DNA of 64,000 bases, taken from positions 682,001 through 746,000 of the forward strand of contig NZ_CP113945.1 of the NCBI RefSeq assembly GCF_029392855.1, given 5' to 3'. Under the pieces are notes generated by a model that was not told the origin of the DNA, did no database searches, and was given only the letters and a program-made list of their open reading frames with translations. Position numbers and translations under genes: made by a program. The stretch comes from Lactobacillus sp. ESL0680 (GTDB taxonomy: Bacteria > Bacillota > Bacilli > Lactobacillales > Lactobacillaceae). This document shows, piece by piece, positions 33,274 to 43,347 of this stretch (the first letter of the stretch is position 1; every line of letters starts with the position of its first letter).

Positions 33274-33885
33274 TTAAAGTAACTTGTTGTAGTATTCAAC
33301 AACGAGGGCTTCGTTAATTTCTGGTTCCATTTCATCACGTTCTGGAAGACGTACAAGAGTACCTTCCATCTTGTTGTCATCAAATGAAACAAATGATGGA
33401 CGAGTTACGACTGCTTCAAGAGCATCCTTAACTTGTTGTAAGTTCTTTGACTTTTCCTTCAAGCCAATGGTTTGACCAACTTGAACTTCGTATGAAGGAA
33501 TGTCAACACGTTTACCATCAACAGTGATGTGACCGTGGTTAACTAATTGTCTAGCTTGTTGTCTAGTAGTAGCTAAGCCTAAACGGAAAACAACGCTGTC
33601 CAAACGACGCTCTAACAAGATCATGAAGTTAGTACCGTGTTCGCCTTCACGAATCTTACCAGCTTGAGTGAACAAAGTTCTAAATTGACGTTCGTTTAAA
33701 CCGTACATCCAACGTAACTTTTGCTTTTCGTGCAATTGTTCGCCGTATTCTGATAAACGACCGCGTGAGTTAGGACCGTGTTGACCAGGAGCATAGTTAC
33801 GACGACTAATTTCCTTGCCAGTACCTGAAAGTGAGATACCTAATCTTCTTGAGCGTTTCCAACTTGGACCTGTATATCTTGACAT
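33274..33885 (-). CDS. rpsD: 30S ribosomal protein S4
   Basis: A 203-residue primary 16S rRNA-binding protein of the small subunit. It begins [18 protein letters not shown] and carries the S4 RNA-binding domain ([20 protein letters not shown], then [18 protein letters not shown]). ATG 33885 follows GGAGG at normal spacing; an upstream in-frame ATG at 33948 would add 21 residues unlike S4 and falls inside the structured leader. It is a stand-alone gene with its own promoter, leader and terminator, as in Bacillus. It lacks the zinc cysteines at the N terminus found in some S4 proteins. Confidence 0.98.
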   Translation of the reverse strand: MSRYTGPSWKRSRRLGISLSGTGKEISRRNYAPGQHGPNSRGRLSEYGEQLHEKQKLRWMYGLNERQFRTLFTQAGKIREGEHGTNFMILLERRLDSVVFRLGLATTRQQARQLVNHGHITVDGKRVDIPSYEVQVGQTIGLKEKSKNLQQVKDALEAVVTRPSFVSFDDNKMEGTLVRLPERDEMEPEINEALVVEYYNKLL

Positions 33886-34058
33886 AAAATCCTCCAATAA
33901 AATCTGATAACAGTTTCTGGAGTAAAATATTACACATAAGTTCAACATTCGTGCATCTTAATTTTCATTTTCGCCTGTTGCAGCGTCGGTTACTCGTTCA
34001 CTAAAACGTATTAAGATGTTGACGTTCTTGTCACTTATAGCTGCAAATATTTTACACG
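33886..34058 (-). promoter_or_regulatory. Structured rpsD leader, candidate S4 autoregulatory element
   Basis: The transcript from the promoter at 34065-34093 has about 170 untranslated bases. They form nested long-range helices: 34046-34055 with 33922-33931 (10 perfect pairs at the very 5' end), ATAAGT with ACTTAT inside it, and 34010-34018 with 33954-33962 (9 perfect pairs). A loop rich in conserved-looking purines lies between. The GGAGG site is at 33891-33895, 26 bases past the outer helix. Bacillus rpsD is autogenously repressed by S4 through its leader. That this leader does the same is inference. Confidence 0.65.
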
Positions 34059-34064
34059 AAACTT

Positions 34065-34093
34065 ATTATATCGGTGTTAACTTGCTAAAGCAA
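34065..34093 (-). promoter_or_regulatory. Promoter of rpsD
   Basis: On the minus strand TTGCTT (34088-34093), a 17-base spacer and a perfect TATAAT (34065-34070). The expected start is near 34058, two bases before the outer leader helix. Confidence 0.8.
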
Positions 34094-34194
34094 GGAAAAA
34101 GCCGATTTTAACTGCTTTTATGCTTAAAAAATGATATTTTTTCAATTAAATTGTACACATCTTTAAAACTACAGCCCACAGTAAGTGAGAAGTT

Positions 34195-34203
34195 TGTTAT
34201 AAT
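34195..34203 (+). promoter_or_regulatory. Extended -10 promoter of ezrA
   Basis: TGTTATAAT is a perfect extended -10 (TGn plus TATAAT). The -35 region 17 bases upstream (CCCACA) is poor. The start is expected near 34210, close to the GGAGGAG ribosome site (34217-34223). Confidence 0.6.
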
Positions 34204-34228
34204 AAAGGGTAGTTTTGGAGGAGAAAAT

Positions 34229-35944
34229 ATGTCACCAACCCAATCTATAATCGTAGTAATTGCAGTTTTGCTTATTCTAATTGTTGTTGCCCTCATGCTC
34301 TACATTAACCGCCGTCAATTGCGGGAAATTTTGGAGTTGGACGACTTAATTACTAAAATTGAAAAAATGCATTTGCAACAAGATATTGACCGGTTAAATA
34401 AAATGGATCTTGCGGGCGAAAGCCTGACTACCTTAACAACTTGGCGCAAGAGTTATCAGGAAGCAACGAGTAAGAAAATTCCGCAGGTACAAAAGTTGCT
34501 GGAACAGGCGGCTGATGAAAATGTTCACTACCGTTTATTGAAGTCGCACCAAAATATTAAACAGGCGCAGGCAATCATGAAGCAAACCTTTGATGATGCC
34601 AAGAATACCAAGGATGTTTTCACGGAATTGCTTGAATCCAACCGGGAAAATCAGGTGCAGTATGAGGCCCTGATTAAGATTTATCACCAATTACGCAAGA
34701 ATGTGCTTGCTGATTCGTTTGATTATGGTACCGCGTTAGATCAGATTGAAAATAACTTGTCAAGTTTGGAAAATGACTTTACTGAAGCCAAGAACTTATC
34801 ATCTCAGGGCGATCAGGTCGAAGCTAAGCGGATTTTATCAAAGATCAAGGCAACCTTGACAACGCTCCAAGAAGAATTGCCGGAGCTTAAGGAAAGTCGG
34901 CATGAGTTAGATTCAGTTTTTCAAGATCAATTGCGGGAGTTGTCGGATTCCTATAAAAAGATGATGGCCAACAAGTACTACATTACTGAAATTGATATTT
35001 TGGATAAAATCAAAGAAATTCGGGATCAGGTTACTGAGGCTGGGCAATTTTTAACGGAACTAAAATTATTAGAATTGTCTAAGTATATTAAGGAAATCAA
35101 GCAGGAAATTGCCAGTCTCTATGATGTTTTAGCCAAGGAATATAAGGCACGGCCATTTGTCGAGGAAAACCAGGATAAAATTCAACGCTTATTATCGCGT
35201 GAACAGGTAGAATCCAAGAATTTGGTTGCCAAATTGCGCCACATTGATGAGAGCTACGAGTTGACACACGGCGAACTAGCAAAGAGCCGCCAACTTGAGC
35301 AAGAAGTAAACGACATGAACCGGCAATATACAGTTGATACGCAAAACGTTGCTGATGGCAAGGGTGTTTATTCTGAAATCAAGGACTCCTGGCTGGCAAT
35401 GCTGGAACGCTTACGAGAAATTGGCGAACAGCAAAAGCAAATGTCAGAAGATGTCGACGGTCTGTATGATTCGGAAAATGTGGCTAACGACTCAATCAAC
35501 CGCTTCAAGCAGGAAGTTTCTTTGGTCTATCGACGCTTAGAACGCAAAAAACTGCCGGGTAATCCTGATACGTTTGTACAAATGTATACTCTGGTAATTA
35601 ATGAGATTGGTCATGTTGCCAAGGAATTAAGTGAAGTGCGAATTAATATGGAAAAGATTTCCAACGAATTAATTCAGATTTCTGATGATGTTGAGCGTTT
35701 AAAACGTGAAGCTGACGATATTATTAATTCTGCTGATCTGGTTGAGTTGACATTGCAATACTCTAATAAGTATTCGGATAATGATGCAATTAAACGGGCC
35801 CAAAAGAAGACAATGCAGCTTTATAGTCAAGACTATAATTATAAGGAAGCTTTAGATACCATTGCGACAGCGATTGAGAAGGCAGAACCTGGGTCATACC
35901 AACGATTAGAGAATTTATATTATTCCGATAAAAAGGTTGAATAA
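34229..35944 (+). CDS. ezrA: Septation ring formation regulator EzrA
   Basis: A 571-residue membrane-anchored division protein. One N-terminal helix (about residues 6-25, SIIVVIAVLLILIVVALMLY, extracellular N terminus) is followed by about 540 residues of spectrin-like coiled coil in the cytoplasm. In Bacillus EzrA tunes FtsZ assembly, restricting extra rings and linking FtsZ with wall synthesis. ATG 34229 has GGAGGAG upstream. It is divergent from rpsD and is followed by a terminator, so it is monocistronic. Confidence 0.95.
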   Translation: MSPTQSIIVVIAVLLILIVVALMLYINRRQLREILELDDLITKIEKMHLQQDIDRLNKMDLAGESLTTLTTWRKSYQEATSKKIPQVQKLLEQAADENVHYRLLKSHQNIKQAQAIMKQTFDDAKNTKDVFTELLESNRENQVQYEALIKIYHQLRKNVLADSFDYGTALDQIENNLSSLENDFTEAKNLSSQGDQVEAKRILSKIKATLTTLQEELPELKESRHELDSVFQDQLRELSDSYKKMMANKYYITEIDILDKIKEIRDQVTEAGQFLTELKLLELSKYIKEIKQEIASLYDVLAKEYKARPFVEENQDKIQRLLSREQVESKNLVAKLRHIDESYELTHGELAKSRQLEQEVNDMNRQYTVDTQNVADGKGVYSEIKDSWLAMLERLREIGEQQKQMSEDVDGLYDSENVANDSINRFKQEVSLVYRRLERKKLPGNPDTFVQMYTLVINEIGHVAKELSEVRINMEKISNELIQISDDVERLKREADDIINSADLVELTLQYSNKYSDNDAIKRAQKKTMQLYSQDYNYKEALDTIATAIEKAEPGSYQRLENLYYSDKKVE

Positions 35945-35950
35945 ATCTTT

Positions 35951-35985
35951 AAAACAGTTTTAGGAATTTCCTAGAGCTGTTTTTA
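35951..35985 (+). terminator. Terminator after ezrA
   Basis: A 15-bp stem (AAAACAG plus TTTTAGGA with TCCTAGAG plus CTGTTTT, two G-U pairs) around loop ATT is followed by T residues. Confidence 0.85.
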
Positions 35986-36003
35986 CTTTAAAATTAATAT
36001 TAA

Positions 36004-36032
36004 TTGAAGCAAAGCTATATTTAAGTTACAAT
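36004..36032 (+). promoter_or_regulatory. Promoter of the cysteine desulfurase-thiI operon
   Basis: TTGAAG (36004-36009), a 17-base spacer and TACAAT (36027-36032). The predicted leader of about 45 bases contains GCCT/AGGC followed by six T (36050-36067), a small terminator-like hairpin just before the ribosome site. Confidence 0.6.
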
Positions 36033-36083
36033 TTATAAGTTGAAGAAGTGCCTCAGTAGGCTTTTTTGAGGGGAGTAAGGTTT

Positions 36084-37241
36084 GTGATTTATTTTGACAA
36101 TAGTGCGACAACTAAGATTGATCCGGCAGTGTTAGCTACCTACGATCAAGTTGCGCAAAATATTTGGGGGAATCCGTCTAGTTTACATAAGATGGGCGAT
36201 CGAGCTTATCAGTTACTGACAAGCTCGCGCAAACAAATTGCAAGCCTGTTGGGTGCTAAGCAGGATGAAATTTTCTTTACTTCTGGTGGAACCGAATCTA
36301 ACAATACGGCAATCAAGGGGACAGCAATTCAGAAGCGCGAATTCGGTAAACACATTATTACTTCAAGTGTTGAACATGCTTCGGTTGCCAATGCTTTTAA
36401 TGCGTTAGAAAACTTAGGTTATCGCGTGACACGGCTTCCGGTTGATAAGGAAGGCCGCGTGAATGTTAACGATTTGCGGAACGCTCTTGATACGGATACA
36501 ACGTTGGTTTCGATTATGGGTGTTAATAATGAAATTGGGACCATTCAACCGATTGAGGCCATCAGTGATTTATTAACGAATTACCCGACAATCCAATTCC
36601 ACGTTGATAATGTTCAGGCTCTGGGCAAGAACATTTGGCCGCGGGTATTTACACCGCGGGTTGACCTGTCCAGCTTGTCGGCGCACAAGTTCCATGCGCC
36701 ACGTGGTATTGGTATTTTATATAAAAAAGAAGGCAAGATGCTGTCACCGCTCCACGATGGCGGCGGACAAGAAAAGGGCCTGCGTTCTGGTACTGAAAAC
36801 TTGCCGGCAATTGCGGCAATGGCTAAAGCAGTGCGGCTGTTACTAACTGATGAAGCAGATAAGGCTAACCATGAAGCAGCAATTAAACGTAAGATTGTTG
36901 ATTACTTGCAGGATAAGCCAGGAATAAAGATTTTCTCGCCGGTTAGTGATGATTTCACGCCGCACATTTTGTGTTTTGCCTTAGAAGGTATTCGCGGAGA
37001 AACTCTAGTTCATACTTTAGAAGAACATGACATTTACACGTCAACAACTTCTGCTTGTGCTTCAACTAAGACTGATGAGGCAAGCACATTAGTTTCAATG
37101 CATGTTGATGATAAGATTGCGACTAGTGCTATTCGGTTAAGCTTTGATGAAAGCAACACCATAGAAGAAGCCGATGAGTTTATCGCTGTTTTTGATAAGA
37201 TTTATCAACATTTTGCTAAAATTAATCACTTGGGAGAATAA
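36084..37241 (+). CDS. Cysteine desulfurase (NifS/IscS family, NifZ-like)
   Basis: A PLP enzyme of 385 residues that removes sulfur from cysteine as a persulfide. It begins MIYFDNSATTKIDP. The Schiff-base lysine is K202 in SAHKFHAPRGIG and the persulfide-carrying cysteine is C325 in TSACAST. GTG 36084 is chosen because family members start right at IYFDNAATT and GGGGAG lies upstream. It precedes thiI by three bases, the arrangement in which Bacillus NifZ hands sulfur to ThiI for tRNA 4-thiouridine. It is therefore probably the dedicated ThiI donor, not the general Fe-S enzyme. Confidence 0.92.
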   Translation: MIYFDNSATTKIDPAVLATYDQVAQNIWGNPSSLHKMGDRAYQLLTSSRKQIASLLGAKQDEIFFTSGGTESNNTAIKGTAIQKREFGKHIITSSVEHASVANAFNALENLGYRVTRLPVDKEGRVNVNDLRNALDTDTTLVSIMGVNNEIGTIQPIEAISDLLTNYPTIQFHVDNVQALGKNIWPRVFTPRVDLSSLSAHKFHAPRGIGILYKKEGKMLSPLHDGGGQEKGLRSGTENLPAIAAMAKAVRLLLTDEADKANHEAAIKRKIVDYLQDKPGIKIFSPVSDDFTPHILCFALEGIRGETLVHTLEEHDIYTSTTSACASTKTDEASTLVSMHVDDKIATSAIRLSFDESNTIEEADEFIAVFDKIYQHFAKINHLGE

Positions 37242-37244
37242 TTA

Positions 37245-38462
37245 ATGGAATATACGGAAATTATGGTCCGCTACGGCGAACTATCGACAAAAGGAAAGAA
37301 CAGGAAGGACTTCATTGGTAAGCTTGCCGGTAACGTAACCAAGGTGCTGCGTAAGTTCCCGCAAGTTGAAATCCATCCGCGTCATGACCGGATGCACATT
37401 GTTTTGAATGGGGCACCATTTACTGAAATCGACCAACGGTTAAAAAAGGTCTTTGGGATTCAAACTTACTCACCAACAATTAAGGTAGAAAAAACGCTGC
37501 AGGCAATTGAAGAAACATCTTTAGCTTTAATGAAGGAAACTTTCAAAAAGGGCATGACCTTTAAAGTTAACACTAAGCGTAGTGACCACCATTTTGCCTA
37601 TGATACCAATGAGTTAAACTCATTGGTTGGCGATTATTTGTTTGAAAATATGCCCGACCTAAAGGTAGAAATGAAGCACCCTGACCTAGTATTGCGCATT
37701 GAAGTTCGCCAAGATGCAATTTATATTTCTAACCAATTACTGCACGGTGCCGGCGGGATGCCTGTTGGTACTGGTGGTCGTGCTGTCATGATGCTTTCAG
37801 GCGGAATTGATTCGCCGGTTGCATCATACCTAGCTTTAAAGCGCGGCGTTGATATTGAAATGGTCCACTTCTTTAGTCCACCTTACACGACAGAAAAAGC
37901 CTTGAACAAGGCAAAGGAATTAACTGGTATCTTGGCAAATTATGCTGGCCGGATTAATTTTATCGCCGTACCGTTTGCGGAAATTCAAGAGACGATTAAA
38001 GAAAAAGTGCCAGAAGGTTACTTAATGACGGTTCAACGTCGGTTTATGTTGCGGCTTGCCGATGAAATTCGGGCTAAAAGAAACGAATTGGCAATCTTTA
38101 ATGGCGAGTCAGTTGGTCAAGTTGCTTCCCAGACTTTGGAATCAATGATGGCAATTAACGATGTGACGACCACTCCTGTTGTGCGGCCAGTAGCGACAAT
38201 GGACAAGACCGAAATTATTCGCTTGGCTGAGGACATTGGTACCTTTGATTTGTCTATCAAACCATTCGAAGATTGCTGTACTATTTTTGCCCCGCCGCGG
38301 CCAAAGACCAAGCCAAAGGTTGACAAGGCTCGTGAATATGAAGCTCGTCTTGATGTTGATGGCTTAATTGAACGGGCTCTTGCCGGGATCGAAGTTACGG
38401 CAATTTACCCTGATGACAAGTTTTTGGCTGATAAAGCTGAAGAAGATGCTGCATTACTGTAA
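37245..38462 (+). CDS. thiI: tRNA 4-thiouridine synthase ThiI
   Basis: A 405-residue enzyme that makes 4-thiouridine at position 8 of tRNA. It has an N-terminal ferredoxin-like and THUMP region (about residues 1-165) and an ATP pyrophosphatase domain with PP-loop SGGIDSP at about residues 185-191. The C-terminal rhodanese domain of the E. coli protein is absent, as in other Bacillota, so a partner must supply persulfide sulfur; the upstream desulfurase fits. The valS leader promoter overlaps its last codons. Confidence 0.95.
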   Translation: MEYTEIMVRYGELSTKGKNRKDFIGKLAGNVTKVLRKFPQVEIHPRHDRMHIVLNGAPFTEIDQRLKKVFGIQTYSPTIKVEKTLQAIEETSLALMKETFKKGMTFKVNTKRSDHHFAYDTNELNSLVGDYLFENMPDLKVEMKHPDLVLRIEVRQDAIYISNQLLHGAGGMPVGTGGRAVMMLSGGIDSPVASYLALKRGVDIEMVHFFSPPYTTEKALNKAKELTGILANYAGRINFIAVPFAEIQETIKEKVPEGYLMTVQRRFMLRLADEIRAKRNELAIFNGESVGQVASQTLESMMAINDVTTTPVVRPVATMDKTEIIRLAEDIGTFDLSIKPFEDCCTIFAPPRPKTKPKVDKAREYEARLDVDGLIERALAGIEVTAIYPDDKFLADKAEEDAALL

Positions 38463-38467
38463 AAAAG

Positions 38468-38476
38468 TGCTATAAT
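38468..38476 (+). promoter_or_regulatory. Extended -10 promoter of valS
   Basis: TGCTATAAT (38468-38476), an extended -10 with poor -35, lies just after the thiI stop and launches the T-box leader near 38483. Confidence 0.6.
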
Positions 38477-38482
38477 AACTAG

Positions 38483-38709
38483 CAAAGCAATAACCAAGAG
38501 GTATTAACTTTACAAACAGAGAAAGGCTAAAATGGTGCAAGGCCGAAAGTTAATTGGTAGCTTGGTTTTAACTGATTGACTGAACTAACAGTAAGTTAAT
38601 CCGGCAAATTTCGCCGTTATCACGATGTAAGAGAAGCAGTAATTGCTTAACTTAGGTGGTACCGCGGTTAGTAAATCGTCCTAGACATAGCGTCTAGGAC
38701 GATTTTTTA
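38483..38709 (+). promoter_or_regulatory. T-box leader of valS, specifier GTA (valine)
   Basis: The T-box sequence AGGTGGTACCGCGG is at 38654-38667. It is followed by a terminator, 38673-38686 pairing with 38692-38705, then T residues. Stem I is readable: CCAAG pairs with CTTGG, and TTAACT with AGTTAA. The loop between them on the 3' side holds GTA at 38557-38559, a valine codon, and the distal stem carries AGAGA and GGTG. Uncharged tRNA-Val should pair with the leader and allow read-through into valS. Confidence 0.93.
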
Positions 38710-38731
38710 TTATCAGAAAGAAGGAAATTAT

Positions 38732-41371
38732 ATGACAGATTTGGCGCCAAAATATGACCATCAGGCAGTTGAAGATGGTCGTTACCAAACTTGGCTAGAT
38801 GAGGACTTATTTAAGCCGTCAGGTGATAAAAAGGCTCATCCATATTCAATTGTTATTCCCCCACCAAACGTAACTGGTAAGTTACACTTGGGCCATGCTT
38901 GGGATACCGCAATTCAGGATACCTTGATTCGTTTTAAGCGGATGCAGGGTTATGATACCTTGTATTTGCCAGGAATGGACCATGCGGGAATTGCCACGCA
39001 AGCTAAAGTTGAAGCCAAATTGCGCAAGCAAGGCAAAGATCGTCACGAAATGGGACGTGAAGCTTTTGTCAAGCAAGTTTGGGACTGGAAAGATGAATAC
39101 GCCAATATTATCAAGGGTCAATGGGCCAAAATGGGTCTATCACTTGATTATTCCCGTGAACGTTTTACCTTAGATGAAGGCTTGTCTAAGGCTGTTCGGC
39201 GGGTATTCGTTCAATTATATAATGAAGGCTTAATTTATCGCGCCCAATACATTATTAATTGGGATCCAGCTTTGCAGACAGCCTTGAGTGATATTGAGGT
39301 TATTCACCAAGATGACAAGGGTGCCTTTTACCACATCAAATATCCGTTTGCGGATGGCTCAGGCTTCGTTGAAATTGCAACGACCCGGCCAGAAACAATG
39401 TTTGGTGATACGGCCGTTGCGGTTGCTCCTGGGGATGAACGCTACAAGGACTTTGTTGGTAAAGAATTGATTGTGCCACTTGTTGGTCGTCATATCCCAA
39501 TTATTGAAGACGAACATGCTGATCCAGACTTTGGTACTGGTCTGGTAAAGATTACGCCGGCTCACGACCCGAATGACTTTGCCACAGGAAACCGTCATAA
39601 CTTAAAGCGGATTAACGTAATGAACGATGACGGTACGATGAACGAGGAATGTGGCAAGTATGCTGGTATGGATCGGTTTGACTGCCGTAAGCAAGTAGTT
39701 GCTGATTTGAAGGAACAAGGCTACTTGATTAAGGTTAAGCCAATTGTCCACGCCGTTGGTCACTCAGAGCGTTCAGGTGTTCAAGTTGAGCCGCGTTTGT
39801 CAACGCAATGGTTTGTTAAGATGAAGCCATTAGCTGACAAGGTTTTAGCTAACCAAAAGACTGACGATAAGGTTAACTTTGTTCCTGAACGTTTCGAACA
39901 AACACTTGAACACTGGATGGAAAATGTTCATGACTGGGTAATTTCACGGCAACTATGGTGGGGACACCGGATTCCAGCTTGGTACAACAAGAAGACTGGC
40001 GAAATGTATGTCGGTGAAGAAGCACCTAAGGATATTGAAAACTGGGATCAAGATCCAGATGTTTTGGATACTTGGTTCTCAAGCGCTTTGTGGCCATTTT
40101 CAACGATGGGTTGGCCTGATGAAGACTCAGAAGACTTTAAACGTTACTTCCCAACTAATGCTTTAGTTACCGGTTATGATATTATTTTCTTCTGGGTATC
40201 ACGGATGATTTTCCAGAGTTTGCACTTTACTGATGAGCGTCCATTTAAGGATGTTGTTCTTCACGGCTTAATTCGTGACGAGCAAGGACGCAAGATGAGT
40301 AAGTCATTGGGCAACGGGGTTGACCCGATGGATGTTGTGAACGAATATGGTGCCGATGCATTGCGTTGGTTCCTATTGAACGGGACTGCTCCTGGTCAAG
40401 ATACTCGTTACAACCCGAAGAAGTTAGCTGCAGCCTGGAACTTCATTAACAAGATTTGGAATGCATCACGATTTGTAATCATGAACCTGCCAGAAGATGC
40501 TCAACCAGCTCATATGCCTGACACCAGCAAGTTTGACTTAGCTGATAGCTGGATCTTTGACCGATTGAATCACACCGTGGGTGAAGTTATTCGTTTGTTT
40601 GACGAGTATAAGTTTGGTGAAGCTGGCCGTGAACTGTACAACTTTATTTGGAATGACTTCTGTGATTGGTACATTGAAATTTCTAAGGTTGCTTTAAATG
40701 GTGATGATGCTGAATTGAAGGCAAGAAAGCAGGATAATTTAATCTGGATTCTTGACCAAATTCTGCGGTTAATTCACCCAATCATGCCGTTTGTAACTGA
40801 AAAATTATGGTTGTCAATGCCACACGCTGGCAAGTCAATCATGGTTGCCAAATATCCTGAAACTCACAGTGAATTTGTTAACCCTCAAGCTACCCGTGAT
40901 ATGTCGTTCTTGATCGAAGTTATCAAGGCAGTCCGGAATATTCGTATGGAAGTTAATGCGCCAATGTCATCACCAATTGATATCATGATTCAACTTGATG
41001 ATGCCGCAAATGAACGGATTTTGACAGACAACGCAGACTACGTTAAGAACTTCTTGCATCCGAAGAAGTTAGAAATCGCCACAGAAATGGCTGCACCAAA
41101 ATTAGCTAAAACAGCAGTTATCTCTGGCGCCCAGATTTTTGTTCCGTTGTCTGAATTAGTTAACGTTGATGACGAAATCGAACGGATGGCAAAGGAAGAG
41201 CAAGACCTTGAAGCAGAAGTTGCTCGTTCAACTAAGAAATTAGCTAACCAAGGCTTTGTTGCTCATGCTCCAGCCGCCGTTATTGATAAGGAAAAGGCCA
41301 AGAAGGCTGATTATGAAAGTCAATTAGCTAGTGTCCGTCAACGGATTCAGGATTTGAAAGAGAGTAAATAA
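38732..41371 (+). CDS. valS: Valyl-tRNA synthetase
   Basis: A class I synthetase of 879 residues. The HIGH-type motif is [13 protein letters not shown] and the KMSKS motif lies in [16 protein letters not shown]. Between them is the CP1 editing domain ([16 protein letters not shown]), which clears threonyl-tRNA-Val. The C terminus is the coiled-coil arm typical of ValRS ([20 protein letters not shown]). Transcription is under the valine T-box. AAGGAAA precedes ATG 38732. Confidence 0.98.
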   Translation: MTDLAPKYDHQAVEDGRYQTWLDEDLFKPSGDKKAHPYSIVIPPPNVTGKLHLGHAWDTAIQDTLIRFKRMQGYDTLYLPGMDHAGIATQAKVEAKLRKQGKDRHEMGREAFVKQVWDWKDEYANIIKGQWAKMGLSLDYSRERFTLDEGLSKAVRRVFVQLYNEGLIYRAQYIINWDPALQTALSDIEVIHQDDKGAFYHIKYPFADGSGFVEIATTRPETMFGDTAVAVAPGDERYKDFVGKELIVPLVGRHIPIIEDEHADPDFGTGLVKITPAHDPNDFATGNRHNLKRINVMNDDGTMNEECGKYAGMDRFDCRKQVVADLKEQGYLIKVKPIVHAVGHSERSGVQVEPRLSTQWFVKMKPLADKVLANQKTDDKVNFVPERFEQTLEHWMENVHDWVISRQLWWGHRIPAWYNKKTGEMYVGEEAPKDIENWDQDPDVLDTWFSSALWPFSTMGWPDEDSEDFKRYFPTNALVTGYDIIFFWVSRMIFQSLHFTDERPFKDVVLHGLIRDEQGRKMSKSLGNGVDPMDVVNEYGADALRWFLLNGTAPGQDTRYNPKKLAAAWNFINKIWNASRFVIMNLPEDAQPAHMPDTSKFDLADSWIFDRLNHTVGEVIRLFDEYKFGEAGRELYNFIWNDFCDWYIEISKVALNGDDAELKARKQDNLIWILDQILRLIHPIMPFVTEKLWLSMPHAGKSIMVAKYPETHSEFVNPQATRDMSFLIEVIKAVRNIRMEVNAPMSSPIDIMIQLDDAANERILTDNADYVKNFLHPKKLEIATEMAAPKLAKTAVISGAQIFVPLSELVNVDDEIERMAKEEQDLEAEVARSTKKLANQGFVAHAPAAVIDKEKAKKADYESQLASVRQRIQDLKESK

Positions 41372-41372
41372 T

Positions 41373-42653
41373 GTGATTTTTACCAAAGCGCAAGATGTGA
41401 TATCTTATTTATATTCGTTACCTAAGTTTCATGCCAAGGGAGACTTAACCTTTATTAGAAGGGTCTTGGCAGAATTAGATAACCCGCAAGATAAAGTTAA
41501 GATGCTGCACGTCACGGGCACTAATGGTAAGGGTTCTACTTCGTATTATTTAAGTAATTTATTACAAAAGGCCGGTCAAAGGACTGGCCTTTTTGTCTCA
41601 CCATATATTTTTGCTTTTGGTGAACGGATTCAATTAAATGGTCAAAATCTTAGTGATGACGATTTGGTAGCGACTAGCAATTTGATTGAGGAAGTTTTGC
41701 AAAAAATTAGGCAGACAGACCCAGAATTTGGGTTAGTTACCTTTGAATACGAAGCAGTGATGGCTTTTACCTATTTTGCCCAAAAAAAATGTAACTATGC
41801 CGTAATTGAAGTGGGAATTGGCGGTACTCACGATTCAACCAATGTTATCAAGCCGGAAGTTAGTATTATTACTACTGTTGGCCTTGACCACGAACAAGTT
41901 ATTGGTCCGACAATTCAAGATATTGCCCGTGAAAAAAGTGGAATAATTAAAAATCAGCGGCCAGTTGTTGTTGGGAATGTACCACCAACAGTTTTGCCAA
42001 TCATTAAGAACAAGGCTAAGGAAGAACAAGCACCGCTATTTGAGTTAGGACAAGACTTTACGGTAAGTAATTCTGTGCAGATAAATTACCAGGACTTAGA
42101 GCGAAAATTAACCTTTGCCATTAGACCAGAAGTTGAGGGCTACGACATTGCTGTTGCCGTTCGCGCCTTCAGCACGCTTAATTTGGCGTTGAGTAATTCA
42201 AAAATTGAAGAAGCGATTAATCAAACAATAATTCCGGGTCGCTATCAAATTTTACAGGAGCAACCCCTAATTATTTTGGATGGGGCGCATAATATGCAGG
42301 CAATGCAAAACCTGCTTGATTTTGTTCACCAGCAGCAGGCAAGGCGGCAAGGCAAGGTCCGGGTATTGATTACAATGATGAAAGACAAGGATTTGACGCA
42401 GGTCTTTTCTCTGTTTAAAGAATCAGATCAAGTAGAACTGACGACAATTGCATATCCGCGGGCTGCTAAAAAGGCGGACTTTCCACCTACAGTGCAGGCA
42501 AAATATCCTTACCACTCAGATTGGCAATCTTGCTTTACCCAATTAAAGCAGGATAGTCAGCCGAATGATATACTGCTAGTAACAGGATCCTTTTATCTTG
42601 TCGGCGAAGTTTTGCAATTGGAGGCCACAAATGCGCGTTCAAGGAATTGGTGA
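41373..42653 (+). CDS. folC: Folylpolyglutamate / dihydrofolate synthase FolC
   Basis: A 426-residue Mur-ligase-family enzyme that adds glutamates to folates and may also make dihydrofolate. The P-loop is VTGTNGKGSTSY near residues 48-59, and the second domain has the conserved LDGAHNMQAM. The start is GTG 41373, one base after the valS stop; the overlapping ATG 41371 meets a stop at once. Co-transcription with valS is typical for Bacillota. Confidence 0.95.
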   Translation: MIFTKAQDVISYLYSLPKFHAKGDLTFIRRVLAELDNPQDKVKMLHVTGTNGKGSTSYYLSNLLQKAGQRTGLFVSPYIFAFGERIQLNGQNLSDDDLVATSNLIEEVLQKIRQTDPEFGLVTFEYEAVMAFTYFAQKKCNYAVIEVGIGGTHDSTNVIKPEVSIITTVGLDHEQVIGPTIQDIAREKSGIIKNQRPVVVGNVPPTVLPIIKNKAKEEQAPLFELGQDFTVSNSVQINYQDLERKLTFAIRPEVEGYDIAVAVRAFSTLNLALSNSKIEEAINQTIIPGRYQILQEQPLIILDGAHNMQAMQNLLDFVHQQQARRQGKVRVLITMMKDKDLTQVFSLFKESDQVELTTIAYPRAAKKADFPPTVQAKYPYHSDWQSCFTQLKQDSQPNDILLVTGSFYLVGEVLQLEATNARSRNW

Positions 42654-43311
42654 AGAAATCAAGGGAATCTTATTTGACATGGACGGTCTGCTGGTTAATT
42701 CCGAAAATTTATACTGGCAGGCTAATATTCAGGCGTCGAAAGAAGATCATTTGGGGACACCCGATGATACTTATTTAAAATTGGTCGGCTCGACTACAAA
42801 GGAAATGCGGGCATTTTATCAGCGTTATTTCAAAACCGAAGAAGAACGTGTGCGTTTCATTGAACGAACTAATGAATTAGTAGAGCAATGGATTGCGGCT
42901 GGTAAGCTCAAGCTGCAGCCGGGAGTTCAGCGGGCACTTGATACATTTTATGACCTTAACTTGCCACTTGCAGTTGTTTCTAGTAATTATGAAAAAGATA
43001 TTGAACAGGAAATGTGGGCGACGGGAATTCGTAATTATTTCCAGTTTCACTTAAATTATGATGACGTCCAAAAGCATCACTTAAAGGCTAAGCCAGCACC
43101 AGATATCTACTTGTGGGCTGCGCAAAAAATAAATATTCTTAAGCAAAATTTGCTGGCCTTTGAGGATTCATCAACTGGGGTTGCCGCAGCTAGTAATGCC
43201 GGACTGAAATGTGTTATGATTCCAGACCTACTCCCGCCAACTAAAGAGGATCAAACAAACGCAACGTTAATTTGTCATGATTTTAATGAATTTCTAGAAA
43301 AAGTTAAGTAG
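42631..43311 (+). CDS. HAD-superfamily phosphatase (beta-phosphoglucomutase-like)
   Basis: A 226-residue haloacid-dehalogenase hydrolase. Motif I is FDMDGLLVNSE (nucleophile D16, acid D18), motif II is VVSSNYE, the motif III lysine lies in KAKPAPDIY and motif IV is FEDSSTGV. The helical cap between motifs I and II puts it in subclass I, with beta-phosphoglucomutase and broad sugar-phosphate phosphatases. ATG 42631 has TTGGAGG upstream and overlaps the end of folC by 23 bases. The substrate cannot be named. Confidence 0.9.
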   Translation: MRVQGIGEEIKGILFDMDGLLVNSENLYWQANIQASKEDHLGTPDDTYLKLVGSTTKEMRAFYQRYFKTEEERVRFIERTNELVEQWIAAGKLKLQPGVQRALDTFYDLNLPLAVVSSNYEKDIEQEMWATGIRNYFQFHLNYDDVQKHHLKAKPAPDIYLWAAQKINILKQNLLAFEDSSTGVAAASNAGLKCVMIPDLLPPTKEDQTNATLICHDFNEFLEKVK

Positions 43312-43347
43312 TTTTGGCGTACGTAAATAGTGAAGGGAGTGATTTGA

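Noticed and set aside
33886..33948. 21-codon N-terminal extension of rpsD
   Set aside because: The extension is unlike S4 and covers the 3' strand of the leader helix; ATG 33885 has a perfect ribosome site.
33886..34058. T-box or metabolite riboswitch before rpsD
   Set aside because: No T-box sequence, no terminator before the start codon, and no riboswitch core I recognise. An S4 leader is the simpler reading.
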